Assembly (NCBI RefSeq): GCF_017894385.1
Contig: NZ_CP059560.1
Coordinates: 4,038,501 to 4,102,500, forward strand
Length of the DNA stretch: 64,000 nucleotides
Reading direction: 5' to 3'
Origin: Aromatoleum petrolei
Lineage (GTDB): Bacteria; Pseudomonadota; Gammaproteobacteria; Burkholderiales; Rhodocyclaceae
Notes under the pieces: generated by a model
What the model was told of the DNA's origin: nothing
Database searches by the model: none
The model's input: the letters and a program-made list of their open reading frames with translations, nothing else
Shown: positions 34,639 to 42,887 of the stretch, in pieces
Layout of the letters: the number at the start of each line of letters is the position of its first letter
How positions within the stretch are numbered: position 1 is the stretch's first letter
Program-made: the position numbers and the translations under genes

Positions 34639-37506
34639 TCAACCGCAGGTGCCGACCGCGCCGCAGGCGGTGCAGAAGTCGCACCCGTCCTTGCGGATCA
34701 CCGCGTGGTTGCCGCATTCGCTGCACAGCCCGCCCTGCATGACTTTCGGGTCGCTGTTCTCGCGCGGCGCTTCGAGAATGCCCATCTCGCGCACCGGGTA
34801 ACCTTGCTCGTCAAGCACACCGAGCATGGCGTAGCGGTGGATGATGAGTTGCGCCATGTAGGCCACGGTGCTCGGGTAGTTCTGCTGGCGGCGAGTACCC
34901 GGGACGAAGGCCATGAAGTCGCCGAGCGGTTCGGGGTAGTTGAGCAGCTTGCGTAGCTTCATACCGACCCATGCCGGATCCATGACGCGCATGTCGAGCG
35001 ACAGGATGCGGGTAAGTCCGTCGAGGGCGCGCGGATAGTTGCCGGACAGCCAAACCGAGTAGGGGCGGGTCACGCCGTCGGGCAGCGTGATTTCCTTCAG
35101 GCCGAGGACGAAGTCTTCGCCGGTTGCCGGGTTGGAGATATCGACGGTCCAGGACAGCGTGCCGTCGGTGCCGGTCTTGGGCTCTTGCAGGCTGAAGAGG
35201 GTGTCGAGCACCGGTGTCGGCGTGTCATTCACCTCGAGGGCGCCGAGCTTCTCGCAACGGTAGCGGACCACCTGGGCAAAAGCGGAGACTACGCCGGGGA
35301 ACATGGTCTTCTCGCCGTGCGGCGGGAAGGGCATCTCGAAGGATTTTTCGCCGATCGTGCGCGCCAGGGTCTCGAGCTTGAGCTTGAGCCAGCCGCGGTC
35401 GTTCGCGCGCATGTCCATCGACAGGGTCTTGGCGACGGCGCCGAGGCCGCGCGGCTGGTCTGCGCCGTTGACCCACACTTCGAACGGGAAGGAGCCGCCG
35501 TTGTTGCCGACCTGGCCGACGAAGAGGGCGAAGTCGCCGGTCGGGGTGCCGAGCATGTAGGTCCAGGCCATGTTGCCATCCGGCAGCTCAGGGCGGCCGG
35601 GCCAGCGCAGGCTGGAGAGGACGGGGGCGGGCAGGCTGTTGATCGACAGGCGCTTGTTCGGTCCGGAAAGTTCGACGTCCTGCGGCTGCTTTTGTTCGGA
35701 CGACGGGCTTACCGAGAGCACCGAGCCCAGCACGGAGTTGGGGCGATAGGTCGCGAGCCCCTTGAGGCCGGCCTTCCAGGCGGAGAGGTAGAGGTCCTCG
35801 AACTCGGCGTAGGGGTAGTCCTCGGGGACGTTTACGGTCTTGGAGATCGAGGTGTCGATGAATGGCGCGACTGCGGCCACCATGTCTTTGTGGGCCTGCG
35901 CCGAGATTTCGAGCGCGGTGACGAAGTAGGGCGGCAGGTTCGCGACGTTGCCGCCGAGGTGCTTGTACAGGCGCCACGCGTAGTCTTCGACTGCGTATTC
36001 CTTGTAGGTGCCGTCCGCCATGCGCTTGCGGCGCGTGTAGGTGTAAGAGAAGGGCGGTTCGATGCCGTTCGAGGCGTTGTCCGCGAAGGCGAGCGAGATC
36101 GTGCCGGTCGGGGCGATCGACAGCAGGTGCGAATTGCGCAGACCGTGCTTGCGGATCTTGTCCTTCACTTCGGAAGGCAGGCGCGAGGCGAAGTTGCCGC
36201 CGGACAGGTAGAGATCGGCATTGAACAGCGGGAAGGCTCCGCGTTCCCTGGCCAGTTCGACCGAGGCGAGGTAGGCGCGGTCGCGCATGTATTCGGAGAT
36301 CTTCGCGGCGACGGTACGGGCCTCGGTGCTGTCATAGCGCTTGCCGAGCATGATCAGGGCGTCGCCCAGTCCGGTGAAGCCGAGACCGACGCGGCGCTTG
36401 GACTGGGCTTCGTTCTCCTGTTGCTCGAGCGGCCAGTGCGTGACGTCGAGCACGTTGTCGAGCATGCGGATGGCGATGTCGACGATCTTGCCGAAGGCCG
36501 CATAGTCGAAGTCGGCCTTGTCGGTGAAGGGGTTCTTCACGAAGGGCGTGAGGTTGATCGAGCCGAGGTCGCAGCAGCCGTAGGGGGGCAGGGGCTGTTC
36601 GGCGCAGGGGTTGGTCGCCTCGATGGTTTCGCAGTAGTACAGGTTGTTGTCCTGATTCATGCGGTCGAGGAAGAGGATGCCCGGCTCGGCATGGTCGTAC
36701 GTCGAGCGCATGATTTGGTCCCACAGCTCGCGTGCACGGAGCTTGCGGTACACCCACAGGCCGTCGTCGCGCTGGTAGGCGCCTTCGGCCTTCAGCTCGT
36801 CGATCGGTTCGGCCTTGTGCGTGAGTTCCACGTCGGTGTCGGTGTCGACGGCTTCCATGAAGGCGTCAGTGACGCCGACCGAGATGTTGAAGTTCGTCAG
36901 GTCGCCATGATCCTTGGCGTGGATGAACTCCTCGATGTCCGGGTGGTCGCAGCGCAGCACGCCCATCTGGGCGCCACGGCGTGCGCCTGCGGACTCGACC
37001 GTCTCGCACGAGCGGTCGAAGACGCGCATGTAGGACACGGGGCCGGAGGCGTTGGAGAGGGTGCCCTTCACGAGGGCGCCCTTCGGACGGATGCTGGAAA
37101 AATCGTAGCCGACACCACCGCCGCGGCGCATGGTCTCGGCGGCCTGGGCGAGCGCGGTATAGATGCCGGGGCGGTCGTCGACGGCTTCCGACACGGAATC
37201 GCCGACCGGCTGGACAAAGCAGTTGATCAGGGTTGCCTGCAGCTTGGTGCCGGCGGCGCTGTTGATGCGCCCTGCGGGGACGAAGCCTTTTTCCTGGGCT
37301 TCGAGGAACTTCGCTTCCCAGTGGGCGCGCTTTTCCTCGGCTTCCACGGCTGCGAGGGCACGCGCCACGCGCGTGCGGACTTCGGCGACGGTCTGTTCGT
37401 CGTCCTTGGCATATTTTTCGAGGAGAACTTCGCCCGCGATTTCCTGCGGGGCGAGCGTGGAGGCGTCTGCCTTGCCTTTGGCCTGCGAATTGATCGTCGT
37501 GCTCAT
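34639..37506 (-). CDS. nrdJ: Adenosylcobalamin-dependent (class II) ribonucleotide reductase
   Basis: NrdJ reduces ribonucleotides with a radical made from coenzyme B12, independent of oxygen. I set the start at ATG 37506 (955 residues, [12 protein letters not shown]); an upstream in-frame extension of 99 residues runs through the promoter and is rejected. The barrel has [22 protein letters not shown] (split: first redox Cys in LINCF), [20 protein letters not shown] and the radical-site region [20 protein letters not shown] near residues 295-315. The C-terminal third carries two related domains (about 635-720 and 775-860). The tail has CSECG and [14 protein letters not shown], the redox and zinc-like cysteines. 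No nrdA/B or nrdD lies in the window. Confidence 0.95.
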   Translation of the reverse strand: MSTTINSQAKGKADASTLAPQEIAGEVLLEKYAKDDEQTVAEVRTRVARALAAVEAEEKRAHWEAKFLEAQEKGFVPAGRINSAAGTKLQATLINCFVQPVGDSVSEAVDDRPGIYTALAQAAETMRRGGGVGYDFSSIRPKGALVKGTLSNASGPVSYMRVFDRSCETVESAGARRGAQMGVLRCDHPDIEEFIHAKDHGDLTNFNISVGVTDAFMEAVDTDTDVELTHKAEPIDELKAEGAYQRDDGLWVYRKLRARELWDQIMRSTYDHAEPGILFLDRMNQDNNLYYCETIEATNPCAEQPLPPYGCCDLGSINLTPFVKNPFTDKADFDYAAFGKIVDIAIRMLDNVLDVTHWPLEQQENEAQSKRRVGLGFTGLGDALIMLGKRYDSTEARTVAAKISEYMRDRAYLASVELARERGAFPLFNADLYLSGGNFASRLPSEVKDKIRKHGLRNSHLLSIAPTGTISLAFADNASNGIEPPFSYTYTRRKRMADGTYKEYAVEDYAWRLYKHLGGNVANLPPYFVTALEISAQAHKDMVAAVAPFIDTSISKTVNVPEDYPYAEFEDLYLSAWKAGLKGLATYRPNSVLGSVLSVSPSSEQKQPQDVELSGPNKRLSINSLPAPVLSSLRWPGRPELPDGNMAWTYMLGTPTGDFALFVGQVGNNGGSFPFEVWVNGADQPRGLGAVAKTLSMDMRANDRGWLKLKLETLARTIGEKSFEMPFPPHGEKTMFPGVVSAFAQVVRYRCEKLGALEVNDTPTPVLDTLFSLQEPKTGTDGTLSWTVDISNPATGEDFVLGLKEITLPDGVTRPYSVWLSGNYPRALDGLTRILSLDMRVMDPAWVGMKLRKLLNYPEPLGDFMAFVPGTRRQQNYPSTVAYMAQLIIHRYAMLGVLDEQGYPVREMGILEAPRENSDPKVMQGGLCSECGNHAVIRKDGCDFCTACGAVGTCG

Positions 37507-37613
37507 GGTCTTTTTGAGTCCGTGTGTGAGTCCGTTCGATGGTGTGTATTTCGGGGTGAAGAATAGCTCGCGAAAGTTGATTTTGCAAAAAAATAAATAT
37601 GCGTAAAAACAAG

Positions 37614-37640
37614 ATGTTAATGGTTTATGCGGTATGTCAA
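37614..37640 (-). promoter_or_regulatory. Promoter of nrdJ
   Basis: On the minus strand a perfect -35 TTGACA (37640-37635) is followed after 15 bases by TAACAT (37619-37614). The spacing is short, so the exact -10 may be shifted by a base or two. The predicted leader is about 100 bases and AT-rich. Confidence 0.55.
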
Positions 37641-37653
37641 GCTTTGTTGAATC

Positions 37654-37665
37654 ACTAGATCTAGT
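37654..37665. promoter_or_regulatory. Palindromic operator candidate upstream of nrdJ (NrdR-box-like)
   Basis: ACTAGATCTAGT is a perfect 12-base palindrome 13 bases upstream of the nrdJ -35. It fits the NrdR box core CWATATAWG-type pattern at most positions, but the second box normally found about three helical turns away is not visible, so assignment to NrdR is only a suggestion. Confidence 0.4.
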
Positions 37666-37810
37666 AGTGTATTTGGGTGGTCCGCGACGCTGAAAGTCGC
37701 GCCCGCCAAGGGTTTCGGCGGGGTATCGCTGCGCCGGCTGCGGTGCTCGTCGCTCGGGCGCGACGAAAATATTTGCTTCGCTCCGTACGATGCGATGCAG
37801 CAACGCTTGC

Positions 37811-37826
37811 TGGTAGAATCATTGCA
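37811..37826 (+). promoter_or_regulatory. Sigma-54-like promoter element of hoxFUYHW
   Basis: TGGTAGAATCATTGCA has GG and GC separated by exactly 10 bases and a perfect TTGCA at the -12 side, matching TGGCAC-N5-TTGCA at the invariant positions but with mismatches between. Initiation would be near 37837, leaving a 13-base leader with the GGAG ribosome site. The same bases also read as an extended -10, TGG-TAGAAT, for sigma-70, so the two readings compete. Confidence 0.45.
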
Positions 37827-37849
37827 TAGCGCAGCTCCGGAGTTTGCCC

Positions 37850-39643
37850 ATGCAAGATGCCGAGCGGATAGCAGCACAGGCGGTCGAGCGCCATCGGCGG
37901 GAACCGTCACAACTACTTCAGATCCTTGTCGAAACCCAGGACGGCATCGGCTATCTGCCTGCGGAGGCGCTGACCCGCATTGCGGATCTGCTCGAGTTGC
38001 CGCGGGCGCGTGTCGAAGGTGTCGCCGGGTTCTACAGCTTTCTATACACGGAGCCGGTCGGCCATTACCGCATCCTCTTTTCCGACAATATCATCGACCG
38101 GATGCTGGGCAGCCGGGGATTGATGGAAAGCCTCTGTCGACGGTTGGAGGTCTCGCCGGGACAGGTGTCGTCCGGCGGAGAGGTGAGCGTCGATGCGACG
38201 TCATGCACGGGAATGGGGGATCAGGGGCCGGCGGTGCTGGTCAACGGCGTTGCCGTGACGAGGCTGGACGAGGCGCGGGTAGAGCGCATCGCATCGCTGG
38301 TACGTGCCGGCACACCGCTGGCCGAGTGGCCGGCGGAGTATTTCTGCGTCGATGACAATATCCGCCGGCGCGGGGCGCTCCTCGGTGACGATTTCGTTCC
38401 CGGAGCCGCATTGCAGGTTGCGATGGCACGCGGGCGGCAGGGATGGCTCGAGGAAATACGCATTTCCGGCTTGCGCGGGCGCGGCGGAGCGGGCTTCACC
38501 ACGGCGGTGAAATGGATGGCCTGCCGCGATGCACCGGGCGCCGACAAGGTGGTGGTGTGCAACGCGGACGAGGGCGAGCCGGGCACGTTCAAGGATCGGG
38601 TACTGTTGGCGAGCCAAGCTGAACGGGTCTTCGAAGGGATGACCCTTGCGGCCTGGGCAACCGGGGCGCGGCAGGGCTTGCTGTATCTGCGGGGCGAGTA
38701 TCGTTACCTGCTGAAGCACCTGCGGGCGGTGCTGGCGCTGCGGCGTGCGGCGGGACTGCTTGGCGCGCGGATCCTCGGGGAAGCGGGATTCGACTTCGAC
38801 ATTGACATCCATCTGGGCGCCGGGGCCTACGTGTGCGGTGAGGAGACGGCCCTGCTCGAGTCGCTCGAAGGCAAGCGCGGCACGCCGCGGATCCGGCCGC
38901 CGTTCCCGGTCACGCATGGTTATCTCGGACGCCCGACGGTGGTGAACAACGTCGAGACGCTGGCGAAGACCACCCTAATCGCCCTGCAGGGCGGCACGGC
39001 CTTCGCGGCGACGGGGACGCCGCAGTCCACCGGCACGAAGCTCCTTTCGATTTCGGGGGACTGCGCGTATCCCGGGGTGTATGAGTATCCCTTCGGCGTG
39101 ACGATCGAGCATGTGCTGGAGGATTGCGGGGCACACGACCCGCAGGTCGTGCAGGTGGGCGGCGCGTCGGGTGTGACGATTGCGGGTCACGAGTTCCATC
39201 GGCGTATCGCGTTCGAGGACGTGCCGACGGCCGGTGCGTTCATGGTGTTCGACGGGCGCCGCGATCCGTTCGAGATGGCGCGCAATTTCGTGCATTTCTT
39301 CGCGCACGAGAGTTGCGGGTTCTGCACGCCGTGCCGTGTCGGGACGGCATTGCTCAAGGGCTACATGGACAAGCTCGCGAGCGGTAAGGGGGCGAAGATG
39401 GATCTGGCCGACATCGAGTGGCTGGACCGGCTGCTGAAGAACGCGAGCCACTGCGGGCTTGGGTCAAGCGCGCCGAATCCGGTGATCGACACGCTGGTCA
39501 AGTTCCGGCCGGCCTACGAGCGGCGGCTCGTTTCACTCGACTTCAAACCGGCGTTCGATCTCGATGCGGCGCTCGAAACGGCGCGGCGCATGACCGGTCG
39601 CGACGATCCGGGCGCGCACCTGGATTGGCGGGAGGAGGTGTAG
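37850..39643 (+). CDS. hoxF: NAD-reducing hydrogenase diaphorase subunit HoxF (NuoE-NuoF fusion)
   Basis: HoxF is the FMN and NAD(H)-binding subunit of the soluble hydrogenase. ATG 37850 (597 residues) has GGAG 7 bases upstream. Residues 1 to about 160 form a NuoE-like domain (QDGIGYLPAEALTRIADLL, GVAGFYSFLYTEPVGHYRI), but only one of the usual four cluster cysteines remains (TSCTGMGDQGPAV), as in the Ralstonia/Cupriavidus HoxF. The NuoF-like part follows: [14 protein letters not shown] near residue 210, [35 protein letters not shown], and the [4Fe-4S] ligands ESCGFCTPCRVG near 487 plus ASHCGLG. The fused N-domain explains the lack of a separate hoxE. It is first in hoxFUYHW. Confidence 0.96.
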   Translation: MQDAERIAAQAVERHRREPSQLLQILVETQDGIGYLPAEALTRIADLLELPRARVEGVAGFYSFLYTEPVGHYRILFSDNIIDRMLGSRGLMESLCRRLEVSPGQVSSGGEVSVDATSCTGMGDQGPAVLVNGVAVTRLDEARVERIASLVRAGTPLAEWPAEYFCVDDNIRRRGALLGDDFVPGAALQVAMARGRQGWLEEIRISGLRGRGGAGFTTAVKWMACRDAPGADKVVVCNADEGEPGTFKDRVLLASQAERVFEGMTLAAWATGARQGLLYLRGEYRYLLKHLRAVLALRRAAGLLGARILGEAGFDFDIDIHLGAGAYVCGEETALLESLEGKRGTPRIRPPFPVTHGYLGRPTVVNNVETLAKTTLIALQGGTAFAATGTPQSTGTKLLSISGDCAYPGVYEYPFGVTIEHVLEDCGAHDPQVVQVGGASGVTIAGHEFHRRIAFEDVPTAGAFMVFDGRRDPFEMARNFVHFFAHESCGFCTPCRVGTALLKGYMDKLASGKGAKMDLADIEWLDRLLKNASHCGLGSSAPNPVIDTLVKFRPAYERRLVSLDFKPAFDLDAALETARRMTGRDDPGAHLDWREEV

Positions 39644-39645
39644 CG

Positions 39646-40350
39646 ATGGGCGGGAAGTTCCTGTTCGACGGGCGGCCGGTGCCGTTCGAGGAGGGCCAGA
39701 CGATCCTTGAGGCCGCACGCGCGGCCGGCCACTATATTCCGCACCTGTGCTGGCACCCGGATTTTCCGCCGCACGGCTCGTGCAAGCTGTGCGTCGTGAA
39801 AGTCGGCGGGCGCCACGTTTCGTCCTGCGCGTTGCCGGCGCGGGACGGGATGGAGGTGGAGAGCAATACGCCGGAGATCAACGGCGAGCGGCGGGCACTG
39901 CTGCAGATGCTGTTCGTCGAGGGCAACCATTTCTGCCCGTCGTGCGAGAAGAGCGGCAACTGCCAGCTGCAGGCGCTGGCCTACGAGCTGGACATGAGCA
40001 GCGCGCGCTTCGCGCACTTCTATCCGGACCGGCCGGTCGACGCCTCGCATCCGGACGTGCTGCTGGATTTCAATCGCTGCATCTTCTGCGAACTGTGCGT
40101 ACGGGCGTCGCGCGACGTGGATCACAAGGGCGTGTTCGCGCTGACCGGTCGCGGCATCCGCAAGCATCTGGTGGTGAATGCGGAGTCGGGGCGGCTGGCT
40201 GATACGGATTTCGCGGTCAGCGATAGGGCTGCGGACATCTGCCCGGTGGGCGTGATCCTGCGCAAGCGGGTGGGGTTCGCCGTGCCGATCGGCGAGCGCA
40301 AGTACGACGAGGCCGCGATCAGCAGCGTTGCGATGGAGAAGGGCGAATGA
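39646..40350 (+). CDS. hoxU: NAD-reducing hydrogenase diaphorase subunit HoxU
   Basis: HoxU is the NuoG-like electron-transfer subunit linking HoxF and HoxY. ATG 39646, 2 bases after the hoxF stop, has GGAGGAGG upstream and gives 234 residues, the same as the Cupriavidus protein. Ligands visible: [2Fe-2S] in CWHPDFPPHGSCKLC and SSCALPA; a His/Cys cluster in GNHFCPSCEKSGNCQLQ; and a [4Fe-4S] set in CIFCELCVRASRDV with DICPVGVIL. The stop overlaps the hoxY ATG as ATGA. A longer frame that begins inside hoxF is not used. Confidence 0.95.
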   Translation: MGGKFLFDGRPVPFEEGQTILEAARAAGHYIPHLCWHPDFPPHGSCKLCVVKVGGRHVSSCALPARDGMEVESNTPEINGERRALLQMLFVEGNHFCPSCEKSGNCQLQALAYELDMSSARFAHFYPDRPVDASHPDVLLDFNRCIFCELCVRASRDVDHKGVFALTGRGIRKHLVVNAESGRLADTDFAVSDRAADICPVGVILRKRVGFAVPIGERKYDEAAISSVAMEKGE

Positions 40351-40901
40351 GCGACAGCATGAGTTTGTCCCGCGTGCGTGTTGCGACGACCTCGCTGGCG
40401 GGATGTTTCGGCTGTCACATGTCCTTCCTGGACATGGACGAGCGCCTGCTCGAGCTGGCCAAGGTGGTGGAGTTCGATCGGTCGCCGCTCACCGACATCA
40501 AGCATTGCGGGCCGTGCGACATCGGCCTGATAGAGGGGGGCGTGTGCAACGCGGAGAATGTGCACGTGCTGCGCGAGTTCCGCCGCAACTGCAAGACACT
40601 GGTTGCGGTCGGTGCGTGCGCGATCAATGGTGGCCTGCCTGCGCAGCGCAATCACCTCGATCTCGGTGATTGCCTGCAGCAGGTGTATGTGAAACGCGAC
40701 GGCGTGGAAGAGGGGGGTGTGCCGGATGATCCCGAACTGCCCTTGCTGCTCGACCGCGTTCACCCGATCCATGAGGTGGTGCGGGTGGATTACTTCATCC
40801 CGGGTTGTCCGCCGTCGGGCGACGCGATCTGGAAGTTCCTGACGGACCTGATCGGCGGCCGCACACCGCGTCTGCCACATCCCTTGTTACGTTTCGATTG
40901 A
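40347..40901 (+). CDS. hoxY: NAD-reducing hydrogenase small subunit HoxY
   Basis: HoxY carries the proximal [4Fe-4S] cluster next to the NiFe site. The 184-residue protein has ligands in AGCFGCHMSFLDMDE, GACAINGGLPAQRN and YFIPGCPPSGDAIW, with further conserved cysteines in KHCGPCDIGLIEGGVCN. It lacks a twin-arginine signal and the C-terminal medial/distal cluster domain, as expected for a cytoplasmic group 3d enzyme. It overlaps hoxU by 4 bases and is 8 bases before hoxH. Confidence 0.95.
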   Translation: MSDSMSLSRVRVATTSLAGCFGCHMSFLDMDERLLELAKVVEFDRSPLTDIKHCGPCDIGLIEGGVCNAENVHVLREFRRNCKTLVAVGACAINGGLPAQRNHLDLGDCLQQVYVKRDGVEEGGVPDDPELPLLLDRVHPIHEVVRVDYFIPGCPPSGDAIWKFLTDLIGGRTPRLPHPLLRFD

Positions 40902-40909
40902 GGCATTGC

Positions 40910-42370
40910 ATGGATTCGTCGCTTGAAACGGCTGCCGGCAGGGAGCAATTGCGTCGGGTGGTGATCGACCCGGTGTCGCGGGTCGAAGGGCATGGCAAGG
41001 TGACCTTGCTGCTCGACGAGGACGACCATGTCCGCGAGGCGCGCCTCCATATCGTGGAGTTCCGCGGCTTTGAGGTGTTCATTCAGGGGCGCCCGTACTG
41101 GGAGGTTCCGGTGATGGTGCAGCGCTTGTGCGGGATCTGCCCCGTCAGCCATCACCTTGCGGCATCGAAGGCGATGGACCGGGTGCTGGGCATCCCGATC
41201 ACGCGCTCGGCCGAGAAGCTCCGGCGCCTGATGCATTACGGGCAGATCCTGCAATCGCACGCGCTGCACTTCTTCCACCTGTCGTCACCGGACTTGCTGT
41301 TCGGCTTCGAGTCCGAGGTTGGCAAGCGCAATATCGTCGGGGTTGCCGCGGCCTACCCGGAGGTGGCGCGGCAGGGGGTGCTGCTGCGCAAGTTCGGGCA
41401 GGAGGTGATACGTGCGACCGCCGGCAAACGCATCCACGGTACGGGCTCGGTGCCGGGAGGGATGAACCGGCACCTCGCGGTGGAGGACCGGGACGCGCTG
41501 CGCGCAGAGATCGACCACATGGTGGAGTGGAGCCGCGCGGCGGTTGAGCTGGTGAAGCGTCTGCATCGGGCCGATCCCGCCCTGTACGACGCGTTCGGGT
41601 GTTTTCGCGCCAACGTGATGAGCCTGGTGCGGAGCGACGGGGCGATGGACCTGTATCACGGGGCGCTGCGCTTCCGCGATGCGGACGGCAAGATCCTGAT
41701 CGACAAGGTGCCGGACCAGTCGTATCGGAGTCTAATCCGGGAGCAGGTCAAGCCGTGGAGCTACATGAAGTTCCCGTACCTGCAGCAGTTGGGGCCGGAC
41801 GAGGGGTGGTACCAGGTGGGGCCGCTCGCGCGGGTGCAGAACTGCGACTTCATCCCGACGCCGCTGGCCGAGGCCGAGCGCCGGGAGTTCATCGATCACG
41901 GGCGGGGGGAGCCGGTCAGGGCGACTCTGGCCTACCACTGGGCGCGGATGATCGAGATGCTGCATGCGGCGGAGGTGATCCGCGACCTGCTCGGCGACGG
42001 CGACCTGCTGGAGGGGGCGCTGCTGGCGGACGGGGAGCGCGGGAACGAGGGGGTCGGGATCATCGAGGCGCCGCGCGGAACGCTGATCCACCACTATCAG
42101 GTCGGGGACGACGACCTCGTCACGATGTGCAACCTGATCGTGTCGACGACGCACAACAACCAGGCGATGAACACCGCGGTGCGGGAAGTCGCGCGCCGTT
42201 ACCTCGACGGGCGCAAGCTGACCGAGGGCCTGCTCAATCATATCGAGGTGGCGATCCGGGCTTACGATCCGTGCCTGTCGTGTGCGACGCACGCACTGGG
42301 CAAGATGCCGCTGGTGCTTGAACTGGCCGATGCGGGCGGCGAGGTCGTGGATCGGGTGGTGCGTGACTGA
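40910..42370 (+). CDS. hoxH: NAD-reducing hydrogenase large subunit HoxH ([NiFe] active site)
   Basis: HoxH binds the NiFe(CN)2CO centre. ATG 40910 gives 486 residues, close to Cupriavidus HoxH; in-frame sequence upstream lies inside hoxY. The N-terminal motif RLCGICPVSHHLAASKAMD (about residues 72-90) and C-terminal motif DPCLSCATH (453-461) supply the four nickel cysteines. After His461 there are 25 residues beginning ALGKMPLVL that should be cut off by HoxW after nickel insertion. DPVSRVEGHGK is typical of the family. It overlaps hoxW by 8 bases. Confidence 0.96.
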   Translation: MDSSLETAAGREQLRRVVIDPVSRVEGHGKVTLLLDEDDHVREARLHIVEFRGFEVFIQGRPYWEVPVMVQRLCGICPVSHHLAASKAMDRVLGIPITRSAEKLRRLMHYGQILQSHALHFFHLSSPDLLFGFESEVGKRNIVGVAAAYPEVARQGVLLRKFGQEVIRATAGKRIHGTGSVPGGMNRHLAVEDRDALRAEIDHMVEWSRAAVELVKRLHRADPALYDAFGCFRANVMSLVRSDGAMDLYHGALRFRDADGKILIDKVPDQSYRSLIREQVKPWSYMKFPYLQQLGPDEGWYQVGPLARVQNCDFIPTPLAEAERREFIDHGRGEPVRATLAYHWARMIEMLHAAEVIRDLLGDGDLLEGALLADGERGNEGVGIIEAPRGTLIHHYQVGDDDLVTMCNLIVSTTHNNQAMNTAVREVARRYLDGRKLTEGLLNHIEVAIRAYDPCLSCATHALGKMPLVLELADAGGEVVDRVVRD

Positions 42371-42887
42371 TTCCGGCCGACTGGTGATCTTCGTCACCGG
42401 CAACGAGTCGCGCGGGGACGATGCGGCAGGGCCGCTCTTGTTGCAGCGGCTGGAAGCCGATTTGCCGGCAGGGACGCGGGTCGTCCGGGAGTTTCAACTC
42501 CAGGTCGAGCATGCGCTGGAATTGTGCGGCGCCGATGTGGTGCTGTTTGTCGATGCCGCCTGCGCATTGGAGACGCCGTTCGAGTTCTGTGAGGCGGAGG
42601 GGAAAGGGGCTGTCTCGAGTTTTTCCCACGCGCTTTCGCCTGCGGCGGTGCTCGACGTGTTCCGCCGCATCGAGGGGACGGAGCCTCCCCCTGCCTTCAT
42701 CCTGGGGCTGCACGCGGTCCGCTTCGAGTTGGGCGAGGCTTTGTCAGCGCCGGCCGAGGAGGCGCTCGGGGAGGCCCTTGCGTTTGCCCGTGCGCTCTTC
42801 GCGTTGCCGCGGTCGGAGTACTGGCGCGAGATGGCTCAGGCGTGCGCGCGCTCGTTGCCCAGGTTCGGGAAGAAGAGGGCGGTGTAG
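42363..42887 (+). CDS. hoxW: Hydrogenase maturation endopeptidase HoxW
   Basis: HoxW belongs to the HyaD/HybD protease family that removes the C-terminal extension of the large subunit. I chose GTG 42363 (174 residues), which overlaps the hoxH stop by 8 bases and starts the conserved strand VTDSGRLVIFVTGNESRGDD; a longer frame inside hoxH is rejected. The metal-binding acidic residues are Glu in GNESRGDD and Asp in LFVDAAC, and a His is in LGLHAVRFELG. The last 52 bases overlap the 3' end of the convergent HDOD gene. Hydrogenase hyp genes are absent nearby. Confidence 0.88.
   Translation: MTDSGRLVIFVTGNESRGDDAAGPLLLQRLEADLPAGTRVVREFQLQVEHALELCGADVVLFVDAACALETPFEFCEAEGKGAVSSFSHALSPAAVLDVFRRIEGTEPPPAFILGLHAVRFELGEALSAPAEEALGEALAFARALFALPRSEYWREMAQACARSLPRFGKKRAV

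Larger units (their letters stand above)
37507..37849. other. 343-base regulatory interval between divergent nrdJ and hoxF
   Basis: This interval carries no gene. The half nearest nrdJ (37570-37670) is strikingly AT-rich for this genome and holds a TTGACA-type promoter on the minus strand and a 12-base palindrome. The half nearest hoxF is GC-rich and contains a sigma-54-like element. No cobalamin riboswitch (B12 box GCCACTG) is seen upstream of nrdJ. Confidence 0.7.

Noticed and set aside
37507..37700. Cobalamin riboswitch before the B12-dependent nrdJ
   Set aside because: No B12 box or similar conserved core was found in the leader; the region is AT-rich and unstructured by eye.
34639..37803. 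N-terminal extension of NrdJ to 1054 residues
   Set aside because: The extra 99 codons cover the promoter and AT-rich leader and resemble no reductase domain.
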